Below are positions 25,335 through 35,868 of a stretch of DNA of 64,000 nt, piece by piece (within the stretch, counting starts at the first letter, position 1; every line of letters starts with the position of its first letter). This DNA comes from Microvirga lenta (lineage in GTDB: Bacteria; Pseudomonadota; Alphaproteobacteria; Rhizobiales; Beijerinckiaceae): NCBI RefSeq assembly GCF_020532555.1, contig NZ_JAJBBR010000002.1, positions 248,001 to 312,000 on the forward strand. Direction: 5' to 3'. The notes below the pieces were generated by a model. It had not been told where the DNA came from. It worked only from the letters and a program-made list of their open reading frames with translations, and made no database searches. Made by a program: the position numbers and the translations under genes.

Positions 25335-25961
25335 ATGAACAAGATCAGCCGCTTCAATTCGCTCGATGAAGGCGGCGGGCAGGACACCGGGAGCCGGGGC
25401 GGTCACCCGATCAGCCGCCAGCTCGGCGCGCGATCCATCGTGCTCGTCGGTCTCATGGGCGCCGGAAAGAGTACCGTCGGACGACGCCTCGCCCAGAAAC
25501 TCGGCCTGCCCTTCCGGGACGCCGACAACGAGATCGAGTCCGCCGCGGGAATGTCGATCCCCGACATCTTCTCCATTCACGGAGAGGAGTATTTCCGGGA
25601 CGGGGAGCGGCGCGTGATCGCCCGTCTGCTCCAGGAGGGCCCGATGGTGCTCGCCACCGGCGGCGGGGCCTTCATGAACGAGGAAACCCGGGCCGGGATC
25701 GCCGAGAACGGCATCTCCATCTGGCTGCGGGCCGATCTCGACGTGCTCATGCGCCGTGTCCGCAAGCGCGCCACCCGCCCCCTGCTCCAGAATCCCGACC
25801 CGGAGGGCACCATGCGCCTGCTCATGGAAAAGCGTCACCCCATCTATGCCCTGGCCGATCTGACCGTGGAATCCCACGAGGCGCCCCACGACCGGGTCGT
25901 GGCCGAGATCATCGACGCCCTGACGGAGTGGCTGGAGAAGAGCGGGAGGGCTCCCCATTGA
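25335..25961 (+). CDS. aroK: Shikimate kinase
   Basis: 208 residues. P-loop GLMGAGKSTVGRRLA (about 39-53), the shikimate-binding DADNEIESAAGMSI and GEEYFRDGERRVIARLL, then ATGGGAFMNEETR (GGG motif) and the lid arginine in RPLLQNPDPEGTM. It phosphorylates shikimate at O3. The first ~30 residues are a non-conserved extension. aroB follows with a start/stop overlap. Confidence 0.95.
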   Translation: MNKISRFNSLDEGGGQDTGSRGGHPISRQLGARSIVLVGLMGAGKSTVGRRLAQKLGLPFRDADNEIESAAGMSIPDIFSIHGEEYFRDGERRVIARLLQEGPMVLATGGGAFMNEETRAGIAENGISIWLRADLDVLMRRVRKRATRPLLQNPDPEGTMRLLMEKRHPIYALADLTVESHEAPHDRVVAEIIDALTEWLEKSGRAPH

Positions 25962-27103
25962 GCGGCGCGGCGGCGCGGATGCCCGACGCATCCATCACGG
26001 TCCCCGTTCCCCTCGGGGACCGGGCCTACGACATCCTCGTGGGGCGAGGCCTCGTCGGCGAGGCCGGGCGGCGGATCGCAGCCCTCGGCGCCCGGGCGGC
26101 CGCCATCGTGACCGATGAGAATGTCGGCCGCCTCTATGCCGAGGCTCTCGAAGCGTCCCTGAGGCAGCACGGCCTGCGCACCGCCATCGTCACCGTGGCT
26201 CCCGGCGAGGCCACAAAGTCCTACGCCTCGCTGGAACAGGTCTGCGATGCGGTTCTGGCGGCGAAGATCGAGCGGGGCGACCTGGTGGTCGCCCTGGGCG
26301 GTGGCGTCGTGGGCGACCTCGCCGGCTTCGCGGCCGCGGTGGTCCGCCGGGGCGTCCGGTTCGTCCAGGTGCCGACCACCCTCCTGTCCCAGGTCGATTC
26401 CTCCGTCGGCGGCAAGACCGGCATCAATTCGCGCCACGGCAAGAACCTCGTCGGCGCCTTCCATCAGCCGAGCCTCGTCCTGGCCGATACCGCCCTGCTC
26501 GACACCCTGCCCTTGCGGGAAATGCGGGCAGGCTATGCGGAGGTGGTGAAATACGGCCTCATCGACGATGCCGCCTTCTTCGCCTGGTGCGAGGCCAACT
26601 GGCAGGGCGTGTTCGCAGGCGGACCCGAGCGCGACGAGGCCGTGGCGCAGAGCTGCCGGGCCAAGGCCGCCGTGGTGGTTCGCGACGAGAGGGAGGACGG
26701 CGACCGGGCGCTCCTCAATCTCGGCCACACCTTCGGCCATGCCATGGAGCGGATCACCCGCTACGATTCCGGGCGTCTGGTCCATGGCGAGGGTGTCGCC
26801 ATCGGCCTGGCCCAGGCCTTCCGCTTCTCCGCCGCCCTCGGCCTCTGCCCGGTGGCGGACGCGGAAAGGGTCGAGGCGCATCTCGCCGCCGCTGGACTTC
26901 CCACGCGCCTGAACCAGGTTCCCGGCGGATACGGCACGGTCGACGATCTTCTCGACGCCATGGCGCAGGACAAGAAGGTGAAGGGCGGCGCCCTGACCTT
27001 CATCCTTGCCCGGGGCATCGGGCAGAGCTTCATCGCCCCCGGCATCGGGATCGACAAGGTCCGGGCCTTCCTGACGAGTGAAAGCAGCGCAGCACGATCA
27101 TGA
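25958..27103 (+). CDS. aroB: 3-dehydroquinate synthase
   Basis: About 381 residues. NAD-binding and active-site segments: VALGGGVVGDLAGFAAA, QVPTTLLSQVDSSVGGKTGI, NLVGAFHQPSLVLAD, MRAGYAEVVKYGLI, and the zinc ligands in LLNLGHTFGHAMER and LVHGEGVAIGLA. Start: a TTG at 25958 overlaps the aroK stop (TTGA) and has GGGAGGG 7 nt before it; the ATG at 25979 has no ribosome binding site. I prefer the TTG but the ATG is possible. aroK-aroB-corC form one transcript. Confidence 0.93.
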   Translation: MSGAAARMPDASITVPVPLGDRAYDILVGRGLVGEAGRRIAALGARAAAIVTDENVGRLYAEALEASLRQHGLRTAIVTVAPGEATKSYASLEQVCDAVLAAKIERGDLVVALGGGVVGDLAGFAAAVVRRGVRFVQVPTTLLSQVDSSVGGKTGINSRHGKNLVGAFHQPSLVLADTALLDTLPLREMRAGYAEVVKYGLIDDAAFFAWCEANWQGVFAGGPERDEAVAQSCRAKAAVVVRDEREDGDRALLNLGHTFGHAMERITRYDSGRLVHGEGVAIGLAQAFRFSAALGLCPVADAERVEAHLAAAGLPTRLNQVPGGYGTVDDLLDAMAQDKKVKGGALTFILARGIGQSFIAPGIGIDKVRAFLTSESSAARS

Positions 27104-28360
27104 TCGAAGAATCTTCCGGCGATCTCTGGCTGGCCGCCCTGGTCGTCGTCGTCTGTCTTCTTCTCTCGGCGTTCTTTTCGGCGAGCGAGACCGCGTTCAC
27201 GGGCGCATCCCGCTCCCGCATGCTGGTTCTGGAAAAAGGCGGCGACAAGCGCGCCAAGCTGGTGAACCGCCTGCTCGAAATGCGCGAGCGCTTCATCGGC
27301 ACCGTGCTGATCGGCAACAACATCGTCAATATCGGCGTCTCCGCCTTCGCGACCAGCGTCCTGGTCGCGCTCTTCGGCGACGAGGGTGCGCTCTACGCCA
27401 CCATCATCATGTCGGCGCTGGTGATCGTGTTCGCCGAGGTGCTGCCGAAGACCATCGCCATCTCGTCTCCCGACACGGTCTCGCTCTTCATGTCGCGGCC
27501 GATGTCGTGGGTGGTGGCGATGCTGGGGCCCCTCGCCATCGCCATCGAACGGATGGTGCGGCTCATGCTGCGGCCCTTCGGCATCCGGATCGGCGAGAAC
27601 ACGCCGATCCTCTCCGCCAGCGAGGAGATCCGCGGCCAGGTCGCCCTCCTGCACAAGGAGGGCGGCGTCGCCAAGGTGGAGCGCGACATGCTGGGCGGCC
27701 TCCTCGACCTGGAGGATCTGACCGTCTCGGAGGTGATGGTCCACCGCACGAAGATGCGCACCATCAACGCCGACCTGTCCTCGGAGGAGATCGTGCGCGA
27801 GGTCCTGTCCTCGCCCTATACCCGCATGCCGCTCTGGCGCGGCAGCCAGGAGAACATCGTCGGCTTGCTGCACGCCAAGGACCTGCTCCGGGCGCTCGAT
27901 GCGGTCGGCGGCGATGCGAGCAAGCTCAAGGTGGAGGCCATCGCGCTCGAAACCTGGTTCGTGCCCGACACGACATCCCTGCGCGACCAGCTCAAGGCCT
28001 TCCTCGCCAAGAAGACCCACTTCGCCCTCGTGGTGGACGAATACGGGGAGGTGATGGGCCTCGTGACCCTGGAGGACATCCTCGAGGAGATCGTAGGCGA
28101 CATCAAGGACGAGCACGACCTGTCGGTGCAGGGCGTGCGTCCGCAGCCCAACGGCTCGGTGAACGTGGACGGCTCCGTGCCGGTGCGCGACCTCAACAGG
28201 GCCATGGACTGGAACCTGCCGGACGAGGAGGCCACCACCATCGCGGGCCTCGTCATTCACGAGGCGCAGGCGATCCCGGACGCGGGCCAGATCTTCACCT
28301 TCCACGGCTTCCGCTTCCAGGTGCTGCGCAAGTCCCGCAACCGGATCACGGCGCTCAGGA

Positions 28361-29290
<930 letters not shown>

Positions 29291-29324
29291 GGGACATCCC
29301 CTCCTGTGAAGGACCGAAAGCTTC

Positions 29325-31133
29325 TCACCCTTCGGTCACGGAAGCCAGTCTCGGCTTCCTCTTTCGCGCGGGCCCCTCCTCGGAGGCCATGAACTGGGCC
29401 CTGGCGAGTTCCGCGAACCGGCCGCCCTTCGCCACGAGTTCGTCGAAGGTGCCGCTTTCGATGACGCGCCCCTGATCGAAGACGAGGATGCGGTCGGCGT
29501 TGCGGATGGTGGCGAGGCGGTGGGCGATGACGAAGGTGGTGCGTCCCTTCATGACCTCGTCCAGGGCCTTCTGCAGCTTCTGCTCCGTGGCGGCGTCGAG
29601 GGCGCTCGTCGCCTCGTCCAGGATCAGGATCGGCGGGTTCTTGAGCAGGGCGCGGGCGATGGACAGGCGCTGGCGCTCGCCGCCGGAGAGGGAGCGGCCC
29701 CGCTCACCGATGACGGTGTCGAGACCATCCGCCTGACGGGAGATGAACTCGATGGCCTGGGCCCGCTCCAGCGCCTCGATCATCTCCTCGTCCGTGGCGT
29801 CCGGCTTGCCGACCTGCAGGTTCTCGCGAATGGTGCGGGCGAACAGCATCGGTTCCTGGAACACGACGCCGATGTTGCGGCGAAGGGACGAGAGCGTGAT
29901 GTCGCGGATGTCGTCGCCGTCGATGCGGATGCAGCCCGATTGCGGATCGAAGGCACGGTGCAGGAGCCCGAGCGTCGTCGACTTTCCCGAGCCCGTGGAG
30001 CCCACCAGCGCCACGTTCTCGCCGGGCGCGATGGCGAAGGTCACGTCCTGCACGGCGGAGCGCTTGCCGTCATAGGAAAAGCTCACGTTCTCGAAGGCGA
30101 CGGCGCCTCCGAAGCGCTCCACGTTCTTGGCGTTCGGGCGGTCGTGGACGGCGGGGGCGGTGTCCAGGATCTCGAAGAACTCCGCCATCTTCGGCGCCTG
30201 CATGAAGAGCTGGTTGACGAAGCTCACCGCCTGTTCCAGCCGCCCGATCAGCATGGTGGCGAGGCTCATGAACATCACCACCTCGCCGATGGTGGCAAGG
30301 CCGTTGAGGTGGAGCCACGTGCCGACCAGGAAGATCGCCGTGACCGTGATGGTCGCCGCCGCCCGGGACGCCACGGATGCGATGGCCCACCAGGACAGGA
30401 CCGGGTTCTGGGCCTGGAGCAGCTGCTGTATGATGGTCCGCAGCGAGCGGGTCTCCGCCTCGACCCGGGTGAAGGACTGGATCACCGGCACGTTGCCCAG
30501 CGCGTCCGAGGCGTGCTCCGCCAGGCTCGAATGGTAGCGCTCCACGGAGCCCTGCAGGCTCTCGGTCTTGCGCACCACGATCGCGGTGAGAATCGTGAAG
30601 ACGACGACGAGGCCCACGAGGAGCAGGCCGAGGCGCCAGTTGAGGAAGACCGTCAGGGGAAGCAGGACGCCGAGGGCGACGAGGGCCGAGAGGTGCTCGC
30701 GGAAGAAGCCCAGCCAGAGCCAGGCCATGCCGTTCGACCCCTCCAGCATGACCTTGAGGACGCGGCCGGAATGGGTCGAGGTGTGGAACGCCAGGGGCAG
30801 TTCCAGGACGTGCTCGAAATAGTTCGCCACCACCGCGAGGCGGCGGCGGTGGGACAGCCGGTCGGCATGGAGCGCGACGAGAACCCCTGCCCCGATCGTG
30901 AAGAAACCGAAGGCGATCCAGGCCAGGATCAGGGGCATCAGGACCGACAGGGTGATCGGCGGACGGCCGGGGATCTGGGCCCCGGTCAGGACGTCGATGA
31001 TGCGCCCGAACAGGATCGGCTCGGCAAAGGCCGAGATGGCGAGCGCCACATTGGCGAGCGCCAGGAGGGCTCCGAGGCGCAGATCGGAGCCGAGCTGGCC
31101 GAGAACACGGGAGTAGAGTCGCACCAACCACAT
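29325..31133 (-). CDS. Glucan ABC transporter ATP-binding/permease (ChvA/NdvA-like)
   Basis: 602 residues, a half-transporter: six-TM exporter domain (1-330) and nucleotide-binding domain (340-602). NBD motifs: Walker [16 protein letters not shown]-loop [13 protein letters not shown], signature [12 protein letters not shown], Walker [13 protein letters not shown] and H-loop [10 protein letters not shown]. The TM domain (FYLE-like [36 protein letters not shown]) closely follows the ChvA/NdvA cyclic beta-1,2-glucan exporters. The start at 31133 ([15 protein letters not shown]) is where the family begins. No glucan synthase (ChvB) is nearby in the window. Confidence 0.85.
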   Translation of the reverse strand: MWLVRLYSRVLGQLGSDLRLGALLALANVALAISAFAEPILFGRIIDVLTGAQIPGRPPITLSVLMPLILAWIAFGFFTIGAGVLVALHADRLSHRRRLAVVANYFEHVLELPLAFHTSTHSGRVLKVMLEGSNGMAWLWLGFFREHLSALVALGVLLPLTVFLNWRLGLLLVGLVVVFTILTAIVVRKTESLQGSVERYHSSLAEHASDALGNVPVIQSFTRVEAETRSLRTIIQQLLQAQNPVLSWWAIASVASRAAATITVTAIFLVGTWLHLNGLATIGEVVMFMSLATMLIGRLEQAVSFVNQLFMQAPKMAEFFEILDTAPAVHDRPNAKNVERFGGAVAFENVSFSYDGKRSAVQDVTFAIAPGENVALVGSTGSGKSTTLGLLHRAFDPQSGCIRIDGDDIRDITLSSLRRNIGVVFQEPMLFARTIRENLQVGKPDATDEEMIEALERAQAIEFISRQADGLDTVIGERGRSLSGGERQRLSIARALLKNPPILILDEATSALDAATEQKLQKALDEVMKGRTTFVIAHRLATIRNADRILVFDQGRVIESGTFDELVAKGGRFAELARAQFMASEEGPARKRKPRLASVTEG

Positions 31134-31186
31134 GACTGGACTACCTGAAGACCATGTTTGGGATAATTCCCCGGCCAAGCCTTTGT

Positions 31187-31816
31187 TCAGACATGGCCGA
31201 TCCCCCGCGCCCGGTCCATGAGGTCGGCCACCGCCGTCGCGGCGGGATCGTTCTGCGCCCGCAATCCGGCGACGGCTCCCTCATGATCGTCCCTGCCCTT
31301 GTGCTGCCCGAGCTTCCAGTTGCCCTGGACATCCTCCACCTCGACGGTGATCCCGACAATCGCATTCATCATGGCGGCGAGCCGCTGCCGGTCCACGGCC
31401 CCCGATGTCCACGGCTTCTTGGGATACCAGGCCTCGAATTTCGCGGACAGGCGCTCCAGGTGCCCGGGCAGCCAGTCCTTGTCCATGAGCTGGGCCCGCC
31501 CCACCGCATGGACGGCGACGTAGTTCCAGGTCGGGACCTGGTTCGCCGAGCCGTACCAGTCGGGCGAAACATAGGCGTCGGGGCCTGTGCAGGCGACGAG
31601 AACGCGCGGATTCGCGGCAACGGTCTCATGGATGGAATTGGCGCGGGCCACATGCAGCTCGATCACTCCACCCGTCCCGGACGGGGCGAACAGGAACGGC
31701 ACATGGACCGCGACGGGAAATCCGTCCCCGGCGGCGACAAGGGTGCCGAAGCCGCGCTCGGCGAGGAAGGCGGCGCTGGCGTCGGGATCGGCTTTGAAGG
31801 CGGGATGGACGTACAT
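31187..31816 (-). CDS. paiB: FMN-binding negative transcriptional regulator (PaiB family)
   Basis: 209 residues. Family motifs: [18 protein letters not shown] at the N-terminus, [51 protein letters not shown] and, near the end, [19 protein letters not shown]. The fold binds FMN. In Bacillus PaiB represses sporulation and protease genes; in proteobacteria the function is uncertain. Transcription probably starts at 31987, leaving a ~170-nt leader with a 23-codon ORF. A GGAGACCTCCC ribosome binding site precedes the ATG. Confidence 0.88.
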   Translation of the reverse strand: MYVHPAFKADPDASAAFLAERGFGTLVAAGDGFPVAVHVPFLFAPSGTGGVIELHVARANSIHETVAANPRVLVACTGPDAYVSPDWYGSANQVPTWNYVAVHAVGRAQLMDKDWLPGHLERLSAKFEAWYPKKPWTSGAVDRQRLAAMMNAIVGITVEVEDVQGNWKLGQHKGRDDHEGAVAGLRAQNDPAATAVADLMDRARGIGHV

Positions 31817-31915
31817 GGGAGGTCTCCGGAAGGAAGGGGGGGCCGGAGGCTCGGGCCGACAGGGACCAACCGCTCCAGCGGCCGGTTTCGGTATGTCGAC
31901 GAGGGAGGTTGCCCT

Positions 31916-31987
31916 TTAAGCGCGCGTCACCGAACCGGCCTTGAAGAAGGCGCGGCGTCGCGACGAATGCTGGCGGGTCATGACCAT
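31916..31987 (-). CDS. Putative 23-aa leaderless upstream ORF before paiB
   Basis: ATG GTC ATG ACC ... TAA encodes a basic peptide of 23 residues (starts MVMTRQHSSRRRAFF). The ATG lies 6 nt after the -10 hexamer of a good promoter, so the message would begin at or within a base of the start codon. No ribosome binding site is possible there. It may be a leader peptide, a small basic protein, or a chance open frame. Confidence 0.35.
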   Translation of the reverse strand: MVMTRQHSSRRRAFFKAGSVTRA

Positions 31988-31993
31988 GGCGCG

Positions 31994-32022
31994 GCTATAG
32001 CGTTGCGCGGACGCAGCGTCAA
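31994..32022 (-). promoter_or_regulatory. Sigma-70-type promoter reading into paiB
   Basis: On the minus strand, TTGACG (32022-32017), a 17-nt spacer and TATAGC (31999-31994). Confidence 0.65.
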
Positions 32023-32048
32023 CGGCCAAGCCTGAACGCGGGAGCGTT

Positions 32049-32543
32049 TCAGGAATCCGCCGCGACGGCCAGCACCCAGTACACCTTGTATTTCGAGTTC
32101 GGCCGGTAGGCCGTCGCGATGCCGATCCGGGTCGCGCGCGGGTCGAGCAGCACCCTGTTGTGCTGGGGGCTTTCCCGCCAGCCCGAGAAGGCTTCCGCCA
32201 CCGTGTGGTAGCCGGCCGAGAGATTGGCCGCCGGAGCCTTGAAGCCCGACGCGGCGAGGCGGGCCTTCAGGGCGTCGGCGGAGCTCGGCTTGTCGGCCCC
32301 TGCCATGGCGTTCGCCTCCGCTTCCGCCGCCGCCTGCAGGCCGGGGTCGATGGTCAGGGGCCCGAGGCCGTTGTTCCGGCGGTAGGCGCTGATCATGTCC
32401 CGCGCCGCCGCCGCATCCACCACCGCGTCGGCCTTGGCCATCGAGAGATAGAAGCTGGGCGTCCGGTTGGCGACGGGGCGCGGCTGGCTCTGGCAGGCCG
32501 CAAGACCGAGCACGGCGAGTCCGGTGAGGGCGAGGTGTTTCAT
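32049..32543 (-). CDS. CAP domain-containing lipoprotein
   Basis: 164 residues. Lipoprotein signal MKHLALTGLAVLGLAAC with lipobox LAAC (Cys 17). The mature part is a single CAP domain: DMISAYRRNNGLGPLTIDPG, LQAAAEAEANAMAG, then AGYHTVAEAFSGWRESPQHN. Unlike the 318-aa paralogue at 6476, it is single-domain. Its start overlaps the upstream mscS-like gene stop by 4 bp, so the two are cotranscribed. Confidence 0.85.
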   Translation of the reverse strand: MKHLALTGLAVLGLAACQSQPRPVANRTPSFYLSMAKADAVVDAAAARDMISAYRRNNGLGPLTIDPGLQAAAEAEANAMAGADKPSSADALKARLAASGFKAPAANLSAGYHTVAEAFSGWRESPQHNRVLLDPRATRIGIATAYRPNSKYKVYWVLAVAADS

Positions 32544-35086
32544 ACGGAAGACTTATCCTTGAGAAGGGTTAAGGCTTCATCCTCGTAATCCCTGCTCTTG
32601 GGCTCCTTGCCGGCATCGCCCTGCTCCTCCGGCGGAGCAGCGGACGGCGCCGGCGGAGCGCCGATCCTCCTCAGTTCGCGGAAGATGTCGAAGTAGAGGT
32701 CGCTCGACACCCGCCCGGTGGCGTCGATGTCGTCGACGAAGCAGATCAGGTCGAAGTCGATCGTGTTCTCGGTCGCCTTCTTGAAGAACACCCGCGGCGG
32801 CGGCTCGCTCATGACCTCGCGATGGGCGAGCGCGGCACGGCGCATGATCTCCGCCACCTGGTCTGGGTCCGAGGTGGCGCGTGGGACCGGAACCGACACC
32901 AGCACGCGCCCTACCCGGTCGTTGCGGACCCGGTTGCGGACGATGCCGGAGATGAGGTTCGAGTTCGGCACGATCAGGGTCGAGCGGTCTCCGGTCTGGA
33001 TCTCCGTCGAGCGGACGTTGATCCGGCGCACATAGCCCTCCCCGTCGCCCACCACCACGAGATCGCCCACGCGGATCGGCCGCTCCCAGAGCAGGATCAG
33101 GCCCGAGATGAAGTTGTTGACGATGGATTGAAGACCGAAACCGATACCGACCGAGAGGGCGCCTGCGACGATGGTCAGCCGCTCGAGACTGAGGCCCAGA
33201 TAGGTGAAGGACACCACCGTGGCCGCGATGAAGCCCACATAGCCTGCCGCCGTGCGGATCGAGTTGCGCAGGCCCGCATCGAGATCGGTGGCCGGCAGGA
33301 AGGTATTGTCGAGCCAGCGCTGGATCAGCCGCGTGATGATGACGCCGACCGTGAAGAGCAGGGCCGCGATCAGGATCGCCGACAGGGAGATGGTCACGTC
33401 GCCGACACTGAACCCGAAGAACACGGCTCTCAGGGACCCGACCAGATCGGTGGATTCGATGCCCCAGGGCGCCAGCACCAGCAGACCCGCCATGATGATG
33501 AGGCACAGACGGGCGACACCGCTGCCCAGAACGCCGATCTGTTCGAGGGAGCGGCGGCGCAGACCCGTATTCGCCTGAAGCGTCGTGGCGATGCGGCTCT
33601 CCCCCCTCAGGGATCCGGCGATGAACTCGTCGGCCAGGGCGATGGCGAGGATCAGAAGGGCCAGGATGATCGAGATCCAGACCACCTGATCGACCAGGAA
33701 GGAGGCCAGCGCCACATAGCCGCCGAGCACGCTGCCGACGATGAGCGCGACGACGAACCAGCCCAATGTCCGGATCGGCCCGCCGACATCCACCTCCTGC
33801 GGCACGTAGGGTCCGAGGCAGGCCTCCTCGCGGCTCGCTCTCGCGGCGAACCGGCGCAGCAGCTCGGCGAAGATCAGGGCCGAGGCGAGCGCGAAGACCG
33901 CGCGGGTGATGACCGTGATCGGCAGGGCCGCCGCGATGGCCTGGTTGAAGGAGTCGAACACCTTGCCGACGACCATGACCGTCGCGAGCGTCACGGAGAA
34001 GCTCATGATCCGCGCCGCGGAGGCGTCCGTAACCGGAATGAGCCGCCAGGACGGCCGCTCCGGCGCGAGAACCGCGTCGATCAGCGCGCGGACGAAGGCG
34101 ATGAAGGCGATGCCGCGCAGGAGCGTCCCGACCACCTGCTCCAGGCGAGGCGGAAAGATGTCGGCGGAATTGAAAGCCACCCAGACGATCCAGCTTCCGG
34201 CAATCGCCGGGATCGCCCCGAGCAGCAGGACGCCGAGAGCCGCCAGCAGGCGACGGCGGCGGGTCGGCTCGGTGATCGACGGATCCCGCCTCACCACCCG
34301 GGGGGCGAGGGATCGCCGTCCCGCATAGAGAGCGATGCCGACGCCGACCGCGAGGCCGAGGATCAGGAGAACGCCGAGGGTGGTGTTGCGCTGGAGCTGA
34401 CCGAGAGTGTCGGAGAAGGTGATCCGCTGCGCCCGCAGCTCGCGCGGGATGGCGTGGATTGCGTCCATCCACAGATCCGGGCTGAGGAGCCCCTCGCTCT
34501 GCGCGAAGAGCGCACGGGTGAAACCGGCCCTGCGCTGATCGCTGATCTTCGTGATGAGCTGCTCGGCCTGGACGAGGCGGGCGCGTCCGAGCCGCTGGGT
34601 CTCGTCAAGTTCGGCCACGGCGGCCTCGCGCTCGCTCCTGTCCCGGGCCACGTCGGCGCTTTCCTCGGGCTCGCCCTCCTTCGGCTTCGGCCCGAGCTGG
34701 GCCAGCCGCGCCCGGCTGGTCTCGAGCCTCGGGGCCTGCTCGTCGATCACCGCCCGGATGTCGGCGATCATGGGCTCGATCTGCTGGCGGAGGTTCTGGA
34801 GGTCCGCGTCCGACAGGACACGGCCTTCGAGGGCGAGCTCCTTCTGGTCGAGATCGGCCTTGTACCCGTCGAGCCGGGCGCGGGCCTGCCGCGTGTCGGC
34901 GGAGAGCGCCGGAGCCTCCGCGGCGGGAGCCGGCGGGGTTGCTGCGGGCGGCGTCTGAGGCTGGGTCTGCGCGGGCGGAGGCGCTACGGGAGCGGGAGCC
35001 TGCTGCGCAGCGGCGAAGCCGCCTGCCGCGAGGCCCAACGTGACCAAGGCGGCCCCGAGGAGCCGCCGCATTCCGGAAGTCGTCAT
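32540..35086 (-). CDS. Mechanosensitive channel protein, MscS family with DUF3772
   Basis: 848 residues. A signal peptide (ends AAGGFAAA), a Pro/Ala-rich linker, a periplasmic coiled-coil region of DUF3772 type (about 60-200; ARARLDGYKADLDQKELALEG, IADIRAVIDEQAPRLE), about ten TM helices (215-620) and a C-terminal MscS domain (620-800: VSFTYLGLSLERLTIVAGAL, GIGFGLQSIVNNFISGLILL, RVGDLVVVGDGEGYVRRI). Large MscS proteins of this type release solutes upon osmotic downshock. The 4-bp overlap links it to the CAP lipoprotein. Confidence 0.9.
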   Translation of the reverse strand: MTTSGMRRLLGAALVTLGLAAGGFAAAQQAPAPVAPPPAQTQPQTPPAATPPAPAAEAPALSADTRQARARLDGYKADLDQKELALEGRVLSDADLQNLRQQIEPMIADIRAVIDEQAPRLETSRARLAQLGPKPKEGEPEESADVARDRSEREAAVAELDETQRLGRARLVQAEQLITKISDQRRAGFTRALFAQSEGLLSPDLWMDAIHAIPRELRAQRITFSDTLGQLQRNTTLGVLLILGLAVGVGIALYAGRRSLAPRVVRRDPSITEPTRRRRLLAALGVLLLGAIPAIAGSWIVWVAFNSADIFPPRLEQVVGTLLRGIAFIAFVRALIDAVLAPERPSWRLIPVTDASAARIMSFSVTLATVMVVGKVFDSFNQAIAAALPITVITRAVFALASALIFAELLRRFAARASREEACLGPYVPQEVDVGGPIRTLGWFVVALIVGSVLGGYVALASFLVDQVVWISIILALLILAIALADEFIAGSLRGESRIATTLQANTGLRRRSLEQIGVLGSGVARLCLIIMAGLLVLAPWGIESTDLVGSLRAVFFGFSVGDVTISLSAILIAALLFTVGVIITRLIQRWLDNTFLPATDLDAGLRNSIRTAAGYVGFIAATVVSFTYLGLSLERLTIVAGALSVGIGFGLQSIVNNFISGLILLWERPIRVGDLVVVGDGEGYVRRINVRSTEIQTGDRSTLIVPNSNLISGIVRNRVRNDRVGRVLVSVPVPRATSDPDQVAEIMRRAALAHREVMSEPPPRVFFKKATENTIDFDLICFVDDIDATGRVSSDLYFDIFRELRRIGAPPAPSAAPPEEQGDAGKEPKSRDYEDEALTLLKDKSSV

Positions 35087-35176
35087 TCAGTCCGCCTCGT
35101 CGCAAACCCTTGCGGGCCGGTTATGCGAATCATTGAGGCGAAAACTCGCCGCCCGTCAGGCGCAAGGCAAGAAAAA

Positions 35177-35207
35177 GCCGGGAGCGATGAACAACATCGT
35201 TCCCGGC
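35177..35207 (-). terminator. Rho-independent terminator
   Basis: A 13-bp stem (GCCGGGAGCGATG with one G-U pair) and 5-nt loop, followed on the minus strand by TTTTTC, 24 bp after the stop of the 94-aa gene. Confidence 0.88.
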
Positions 35208-35230
35208 CGCTTCCGCAAGGGAAAGCTATC

Positions 35231-35515
35231 TTACTGGTTGGTCGCGCCCGTCGCCGAAGGCTCCGCCGGCACCGGATAGGCCGGGTTGGCCGGAGAGATC
35301 CGATCCGTCGGGTTGGCTCCCGCGCCGGACGGGGAGCCGGTCACCGCCTCGCGGGATGCCTCCTGGCTCGGATTGTCGGGAGAGGTCGCGCCGACCCAGA
35401 TCATGTATCCGGCGCCGATCACGGCGAGGAGGGCCAGAGCGCCGATCAGAACGCCCAGGACCGGGCGGCCGGACGCCCCTTGCCGGGAACGATCATCAGG
35501 AACGATTTTGCGCAT
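35231..35515 (-). CDS. Hypothetical one-TM protein
   Basis: 94 residues. A basic N-terminus (MRKIVPDDRSRQGASGRP), one TM (VLGVLIGALALLAVIGAGYMIWV) and a Pro/Ser/Thr-rich tail (ATSPDNPSQEASREAV) resembling a flexible periplasmic linker. No family recognised. It is monocistronic with its own terminator at 35177-35207. Confidence 0.65.
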   Translation of the reverse strand: MRKIVPDDRSRQGASGRPVLGVLIGALALLAVIGAGYMIWVGATSPDNPSQEASREAVTGSPSGAGANPTDRISPANPAYPVPAEPSATGATNQ

Positions 35516-35713
35516 ATGAGCCTCATTGAAAAAGCAGGGTGGGGCGAGCCGGGAGGCTCGGCTGTGTGAGGGGAACGCCAGATCGGAAAGGGGGTTCCTG
35601 ACCCGCCCCGATCTTCAGCGGGTTTTCCGCTTCAGGAAATCGTCCGCCATCGCCCCGGTCGGCTGGATCCAAGATCGTTCCTGGCCGTTGTTCCGGAACG
35701 GGCTACATAAACT

Positions 35714-35854
35714 ATGTTCAGGGACGAGGGGCCTATGGTTGGACCGACCGAAGAGGAGCAGACGCGGCGCGATGATGCAGGCCGCGCGCCGCTGCGCGAT
35801 CTTCGCCCCTCAGCCATGTTTTCGCCGTTTTGGACGCCCTTGGGTAATCCCTGA
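35714..35854 (+). CDS. Possible 46-aa small protein upstream of the GH2 gene
   Basis: ATG at 35714 (MFRDEGPMVGPTEEEQTRRD...) to a TGA 14 bp before the GH2 start. A second ATG at 35735 would give 39 residues. No ribosome binding site or family. The rest of the 353-bp stretch 35516-35868 shows a GGAAC-N15-TGTT sequence (35696-35718) that only partly matches sigma-EcfG; I see nothing else. The ORF may be real or chance. Confidence 0.25.
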   Translation: MFRDEGPMVGPTEEEQTRRDDAGRAPLRDLRPSAMFSPFWTPLGNP

Positions 35855-35868
35855 TTCAAGGAGTTGTC

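Noticed and set aside
32822-35569. 915-codon open frame on the + strand
   Set aside because: Antisense to the MscS gene, with His/Asp/Arg-rich composition typical of a shadow frame.
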